From the NCBI GenBank assembly GCA_039707465.1, contig CM077643.1, forward strand, positions 62,684,605 through 62,748,604: 64,000 nucleotides of DNA, given 5' to 3'. The stretch comes from Rhabdophis nuchalis. Its lineage: Eukaryota; Chordata; Lepidosauria; Squamata; Natricidae. The translations under genes and the position numbers were made by a program. Below, in pieces: positions 58,411 through 64,000 of this stretch (positions are counted from its first letter, which is position 1; the number at the start of each line of letters is the position of its first letter). Under the pieces are notes generated by a model. That model had not been told where the DNA came from, searched no databases, and saw nothing but the letters and a program-made list of their open reading frames with translations.

Positions 58411-58522
58411 GCCTGTATCTGGGCCAATGTAAAACTGTACAAAAGAGATGGTTTGCACCAATCCAAGAAAGGGACTGAGTTACTTGGCATTACATTCACA
58501 GATTTTCAGATAAACATTTAAA
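58411..58522 (+). pseudogene. CR1/L3 ORF1 C-terminus
   Basis: Encodes DACIWANVKLYKRDGLHQSK and KGTELLGITFTDFQINI before a stop. The DGLHxSxxG motif is the catalytic Asp/His block of SGNH hydrolases, completing the domain begun at 47348. Confidence 0.75.
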
Positions 58523-58779
58523 CTGAACAGCGGGGACAGAGAATTAATAGATACAGAACATTTCTGTCCCCAGCAATCTAAAATTCATAGGGCTATGTGC
58601 ATGTAACATAGATGTTTGTGCAGATAAGATTATCACTCCTGCTGTCAAGCAAAACCAAGCATTTAATAGTGAATACCATACCATGTGCATGAATCATACA
58701 AGTGGCAAGAAAATAGGGGCAGTCAGGCACAACACAGGTTATGTAGACAGTAAACACAGGGTCAATTAAAAAGGACTCA

Positions 58780-59206
58780 AATGTCTATACATCAATGCAC
58801 AGAGTATGAGGAATAAATAGGGTGAATTAGAAATTCAAGTAAATGAGGGCAGATATGATATTGTTGCCATTACAGAAACTTGGTGGGATGAAACCCACAA
58901 ATGGAACTTACAGCTAGAAGGATATAAATTATTTAAAAGAAACACACCAAATAAAAGAGGAGATGGAGTTGCACTATATATAAGAAATAACTACATCTCT
59001 ACAGAAATAGAGCACAACAATGATGAGAACTATCTTGAATGCATTTGGGTCAATATTAAATGTTGGGGGGGGGTGACATTGCTATAGGTCTATAATACAG
59101 GCCACCCAACCAAGCAGAGGAAGTGGATGAACTTTTTGCTAGTCAGCTAACTAAGGTATATAGGAAGCACACTACAATAGTAATGGGGGATTTTAAGTAT
59201 CCTGAC
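58780..59206 (+). pseudogene. CR1/L3 ORF2 endonuclease, N-terminal part
   Basis: Encodes CLYINAQSMRNK, then a TAG stop, DIVAITETWWDETH, GDGVALYIRNNY, a G-run frameshift near 59060, YRPPNQAEEVDELF and TIVMGDFKYPDI. These are the N, E and D blocks of an apurinic endonuclease. The ORF is cut at the duplication junction 59206/59207. Confidence 0.8.
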
Positions 59207-59262
59207 ATCTTCAGACCAACATAAGTTGACTCTTTGCAAATGATTCCTTATCATAGAGATTA

Positions 59263-59672
59263 CAGGTAGTCCCCGGCTTACAAATATTTCTTCAGCAACG
59301 GTTCAAATTTATGATCCTCTGGGAAAATGTGATTTACCGCCTATCCTTACACTTACAGTCATCATGCCACTGCCACAGTCATGTGAACAACATTCAGCTG
59401 CTTGGGAACCAGCTCACATTTACCACTGGTTGCAGCATCCCTTGGTCCCACATTTGCAATTTGTGACTTTCCCAGCAAGCAACTTTAATGAAGAAAGCTG
59501 GATTCACTTAATGGCCATTTTATTTGCTTAATGAATGTGGTGATTCACTTAATGGCTGTAGTAACAATGGCTGTAAAATCAGGCCTACTCACTTGATGAC
59601 TTGCTTTATGACCACACTGACTTACAATGGAAATTCTGATTCCAATTGTAGTTGTAAAATGAGAATTACCTG
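59263..59672. mobile_element. Tigger-like MITE (CAGGTAGTCC family), copy 2
   Basis: Same insertion as 44920-45329, carried by the duplication; only a few substitutions differ. Confidence 0.8.
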
Positions 59673-60454
59673 TAAAGGAAGATGAGCTTGATGGAAATAT
59701 GCCCGGTCTGTTACCTATGTAAAAGGAGTTGAAACATTGTTCAAATTCTGGGAAACAAGATTGTAGAGTTATGGTAATAATGATACAAACTTTCAAAACC
59801 TTACAAGATAATACTCAGAAGAGAATCAGACAAATACGATAAGGAACTTCCTCACCTTTTTCAGCCTCTCTTCTTGGATTGATGCCAAGTACACTATTTC
59901 AAGAGGAGGCTGGCAAGCTGAGGCTTCCCAAGAGGAATTTCACATTAGAATTGGATTTCTGGCATTTGTTCCTGAGGAACATTGCATTCAGTGAATAATC
60001 CCAGTTCTTTTTCCTGGCTTCAGCTTCTCTTCCAGTTGGTGACTTTCCCCAGCTAGAAGATCTCACTGCTGTTGATACTCTCCTTCATCCTCGGTTTATA
60101 TAGTCTGGTGTACACAAATTCATTATCCAAAAGTATCCTCTCAAAAATGACTCCTTTATTACTGCTCAGCTTTACTTTGAGTTTGCCCAAGGAGTTTTTA
60201 AACAAACAAAAAATCAAGGACTAAACCTGAAGCAGACTAATCATTAGAGATAGAAATATGCTTGTAATTCCAAAACACATGAACAGACACAACCATAGTT
60301 TCAGTGGGAAACTGTGAACATCCTAGAACAAGCTAAATCCAAAAATTCTAGGGAATGCCTGCGAGCTTAGTACTCAGACAAATCAGCCATCAACAAGCAC
60401 ATAAAAATAAACCAGATCTACAGATCATTCAAAAAAAAAACCACTAGTTTTTTT

Positions 60455-62265
60455 AGGTGGAAGAAGACATGCTGCGGGGGGCTTGGTTCCCTTCACCAAC
60501 GGAGGACGGCAACAAATAATTGATTTGGAGAGAACGGGAGCGTTCGGGCTGGATGGCTTTGCCGGGGCTTTTGCGGTGAGGTGGAGAGTAAGTGACTTTA
60601 ACTTTTTTGCTGGCGGCTTTGAGTGAGAGAAACGTGGAGGGGGGTGTTTGTTAACCCCCCCCCCCTCGGATTTATAACAGTGGCGTGCAGAAATGACTCC
60701 TCGAATGTGAGGGAGCGGAAATTTCTCATCCGGACTTTTGCGGAACAAGTGAAAGTCCTTCGCGGCTTGTTTCTATACAATGTATCTAAGCCCGGCTTTA
60801 CTGGAACAATTTACTTTGTTACTTTCTCCTGCTGGCTGCCAGATTGGGCGGTGGAAGATGGCTGCCCTTTGTTCCTAAATGACTATTCTTTATGGAAAAT
60901 TACCAACATCTCTTTGTGACCTGGACTGTCTCTCTCCACCAACGGAGGATTTTTTGGATTAATTGATTCCTTCCCTGGAGTGCCTTCTTTGTCTTCATAA
61001 TTGATAGTGAAAATTGCTTTTCTCTCTGGATCTTATAACTTTTTACAATTGTGATTTGAACTTTGTTCTCTGGACTTGCTCCAGCAGCCACACCCAAAAA
61101 ACGCCATCTTAGTGGCACTGATTTAAACAGCTCACCATGGCTTCAAAAAAACAACCAGAAAATCCAGGATTGGAAGAAAGAATGACGGCTATGGAAGCAG
61201 TGTTACACTCCTTGGTGTTGGAAATTAAAGAACTTAGAAAAGATCATTGCAGCTCTAAACTTGAACTTTTGGAAACACAGAAAAAATTGATGCAGAATAC
61301 ACAGAAGACCGAGGAGCTGGAAGTGGGGCTGGCTGGGGCAAAGGGGGAACTTAAAAATATTAATACTGAAATTAGAGATTTGTCTGGTCATATGTCTAGG
61401 ATGGATTTTGAGAGGATGTCATATTTTTTAAGATTTCAGAATATTTCTGAAGAATCTGGTGAATGCCTTCCTGATCTCATGAGTACAATTTTAGCAGACT
61501 ATTTACACAAACCTAAAGATGAGATCAGGGGGGACATTGACCTAGTCTACAGAACAAATTCAGCATATGCCAGGATAAATGAAGTACCCAGAGAGATACA
61601 TATTACATTTGTTAGAAGGTCAACTAGGAGGGAATCTTGAAGGCGCAGAGTGAGGGTCCGTTAATTTATCAACAAAAGGAAATCGCTATCTTGAAGCAGA
61701 TCCCAAAAAAGATTAGAGAGGTGAGGAGGAAGTATTCTTTCTTATCTAAAAAATTGTTTAAACACGGGATTTGGTTTAAGTGGGCGATGCCAGAACGGAT
61801 GTTGGTGTTCTGGGAAGGAGGAAGAGTAAGGATTAAAACAGTTGCTGAGGCGGAAGCCTTTCTTAAAAAACATTCCTCTACCCTGGGGGAAGATCCAGGA
61901 GGGGCAGAGGGGGCCACGGCCCCGCCCACTAGGGGCCAGGGAGGAGAACAAGAAGACACAATTGCCAAGAGATTTAGATCTAAAAAATGACTTTTCTCTT
62001 TTATTAATACAGTATAACTTTTATCTGGATGTTTGTACACGACTGCCAGCATAGAATTTAGAATTTATGATGTATGCATTTATTTTCACCTTGTAGTATT
62101 ATTGACAAATGTATTACCAATGTCTTATTAACTAGCCCTGGAGGGGCCAACGATCTCGACGTGAAAGTTCTCAAAATATTTTTGTACTTCACCTTACCCT
62201 ACCCTACCTTTAAAAATTTGTAAAAACCAATAAAACTTTTGCAATAAACAAAAAACGAAACAAAA
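60455..62265 (+). mobile_element. ORF1-only L1-like (HAL1-like) element in copy 2
   Basis: Begins AGGTGGAAGAAGACATGCTG, internal to the 5' UTR of the longer copy (equivalent to about 54987 there), so slightly 5'-truncated. 5' UTR, ORF1 61137-61990, 3' UTR with CAATAAAACTTTTGCAATAA. It sits at the place of copy 1 near 46113-46136. No clean target duplication; 62266-62307 is extra flank that copy 1 has lost or altered. Confidence 0.85.
61137..61990 (+). pseudogene. L1-type ORF1 of the HAL1-like element
   Basis: Start in a strong context (CTCACCATGG). Two frames, 61137-61640 (coiled coil and RRM-like part, ending FVRRSTRRES) and 61637-61990 (C-terminal domain, YQQKEIAILKQIPKKIREVR), overlap because one G was lost near 61627 relative to the - strand copy. 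The remaining 284-codon plan is complete from start to the SKK stop. No ORF2 follows. Confidence 0.82.
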
Positions 62266-63401
62266 AACAAAGGGCGAACTTTGCCCTCACTAGCATGGAA
62301 GACGTTACCTAATCGGGTAATGAAACATCTGCAGGCAAACAACCAAGCTCTTGGACCCTACAGTTCAACCCCAAGTTATAAATATTATCTTCTTTTGATA
62401 AGAAATCTAGAATGAAAAACAAGGATGGTTGAAAACACGGCATATATTTATTATAGAGAAGATTTTGGGAGTCCAAATGTATGTCTTCGTTTATCTGAAT
62501 AGTTGTAGTGTAGAAGCAAGGCAGAATCGTTCAGAGTTGCATCATAAGACATAAAAAGAAATAATAACTTTAAGCTATAAGAAATAGATTTCTGTTGGGC
62601 ATAACAAATAATTCCTAAAGGTAATAATTATTCAATAATGGAACAGCTTGCCCTGGGAGATGATGGACTCTCCTTCACTAGACCTATTTCAACAGAACCG
62701 AGATGGATATCAGTGAGTGCTCAGCACTGTAATTGTGAATTCTAGTACTGGGCAAGAGATTGGATTAGATGGTTTCTTGAAATGTCTCCTCCTTCAGAGT
62801 CTTTCCTATCCTGCTCCCTTTGAGATGCATTTGGACTATCACTAATAGAACTTCTGATGATATAACCACATTATTTAGGATTAAGCCCTGCCATCTGTAA
62901 ATCTTTCAGTGTTCTCTATCTTACTTGGAATTCTGTAACTCAGTTGCTAATTATTACTCAACTAAACAAATATCTATTGCTGGTTGAACTGGTAACGGTT
63001 CACAGTTATTTGTTCTGCTTTCAGTAAATAATCCAGCTGGTTTAAGTTCTTACGGTCATATGTCTTCCCAAATAATATTTTTAAATGCAGTTTCTTTATA
63101 ACATATGTGAAAGTGCCTCAAACGCTTCTATTATTTAGCTTTTCCAGTCTGTATTATATAAACTTTTCCAATATTTATAAGATTCTAATCGATTTAATTT
63201 CCCAATTGTATAATGTAGAATAATCGTGGCCCCAAGTCAGTTAAGCTAAGATATAGCAAATTGATCGACAACATAACCATAACTATTAATCATGATGCTA
63301 AATAATGTTTGTATGCACAGAGTCATCCTAATCTGATTAAGAAACAGGCACAAAATACTCATGCTGCGCTAAGGAACATCTGCACTTCCAATACATTACT
63401 G

Positions 63402-64000
63402 GTGTTGCTTCTGAAAAACAAAAAAGGACTACTATTCTTAAAAGGCCTATATAGCGCCCATGCTGACCTTAATGGGGACACTAAAGAGATAGGTCAAGGT
63501 AGTTGTGATAATGATGACTCAAATAAGCAGGGGATTGTGGTCCAAAATGAAGAACTTTCTTCGGAAAGGCGGAATGGGGAGCCAAGTATCACACATCAGT
63601 CGCACAAGAAGAGCAAGGTATGCAAAAAGAGAAGTCACCTTCTGGTTGATGATTCAATCATAAGGGATGTAAATTTAGGAAAGGATATGGAGGTTTATAA
63701 AGATGTCAGGTGTCTGCCAGGTGCTACTGCCAGCAGAGACAAGTGGCATATTGTTAAGATAGTCAAGAATGCAAGTAAGGACTGCAACGTTGATGCGATT
63801 ATACATCTTGGCACTAATGATCTGTCCCAAAAAGATGTACTTTCTGTGAAGAATGATTTCCAGAGCTTGGGGTATGAATTTAATAGTATAGGTTGTAGGC
63901 TTATCTTTTCAGAGGTTTTTCTGGTATATAAGGAACAAAAAGGGAAGGGCCAGCATGTAGCAGACTTTAATGTGTGGCTAAAGGAGTGGTGTAAAAGGGA
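63402..64000 (+). CDS. CR1/L3 ORF1, copy 2, open to the window end
   Basis: The frame is open from 63402 to the edge. It contains LLVDDSIIRDVNL, CLPGATA, VDAIIHLGTNDLS and then, uninterrupted, SIGCRLIFSEVFLVYKEQKG and VADFNVWLKEWCKR. It lacks the 2-bp loss and the L2 insertion of copy 1. Whether a true start codon is present and whether ORF2 follows cannot be seen. Confidence 0.7.
   Translation, partial: MLLLKNKKGLLFLKGLYSAHADLNGDTKEIGQGSCDNDDSNKQGIVVQNEELSSERRNGEPSITHQSHKKSKVCKKRSHLLVDDSIIRDVNLGKDMEVYKDVRCLPGATASRDKWHIVKIVKNASKDCNVDAIIHLGTNDLSQKDVLSVKNDFQSLGYEFNSIGCRLIFSEVFLVYKEQKGKGQHVADFNVWLKEWCKR

Larger units (their letters stand above)
59207..64000. repeat. tandem duplication, copy 2 (runs off the window)
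   Basis: Corresponds to 44864-47855 plus 57666-57757 of copy 1, with an ORF1-only L1-like insertion at 60455-62307 that copy 1 lacks. Confidence 0.88.

Overview
This is vertebrate chromosomal DNA, most probably from a snake and certainly squamate-like. The evidence is the repeat content: many L2-clade LINEs, CR1/L3 LINEs whose 3' ends run into (AATAG)n-type microsatellite, a Sauria-type tRNA SINE, numerous hAT and Tigger-like MITEs with intact target-site duplications, and (GACA)n(GATA)n arrays of the Bkm kind. There are no bacterial-type operons; genes are spliced. || Genes. Only two host genes are visible, both on the + strand and both clade A serpins with the SERPINA exon plan (a long first coding exon, then exons of exactly 271 and 148 bp, then a final exon carrying the reactive-centre loop). 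Gene 1 has coding exons 13029-13686, 15842-16112, 17894-18041 and 19003-19194, giving 422 aa. Gene 2 has 29110-29773, 36782-37052, 37904-38051 and 40465-40668, giving 428 aa. All splice sites are GT-AG, phases agree, and both look functional. Their loops differ: gene 1 has P1-P1' Leu-Ser with alpha-1-antitrypsin-like spacing, gene 2 has Arg-Ser with a longer P' side like SERPINA5/A3. This looks like a tandem serpin pair that has diverged in protease target. || Layout. 1-13 kb: L2 and CR1 fragments, palindromes around Bkm repeats, MITEs, a Sauria SINE and a probable LTR. 13-19.2 kb: serpin 1. 19.3-20 kb: a Ty1/copia Gag remnant on the - strand. 20-25.5 kb: two L2 elements head to head. 25.7-29.1 kb: sparse intergenic DNA. 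29.1-40.8 kb: serpin 2, with a 7 kb first intron filled by L2 copies. 40.9-44.8 kb: an L2 end, a 5'-truncated L1-type 3' end and a solo LTR. 44.9-64 kb: two head-to-tail copies of a segment holding a CR1/L3 LINE (SGNH-type ORF1 and start of the ORF2 endonuclease). Copy 1 is split by a nested stack of four L2 elements and an ORF1-only L1-like element; copy 2 carries a separate ORF1-only insertion and runs off the window. || The least familiar items are the ORF1-only L1-like (HAL1-like) family, with three copies here, the nested stack that gives a relative insertion chronology, and the copia Gag remnant beside a serpin 3' end. Family names for transposons rest on recognised protein motifs and termini, not on a database search.
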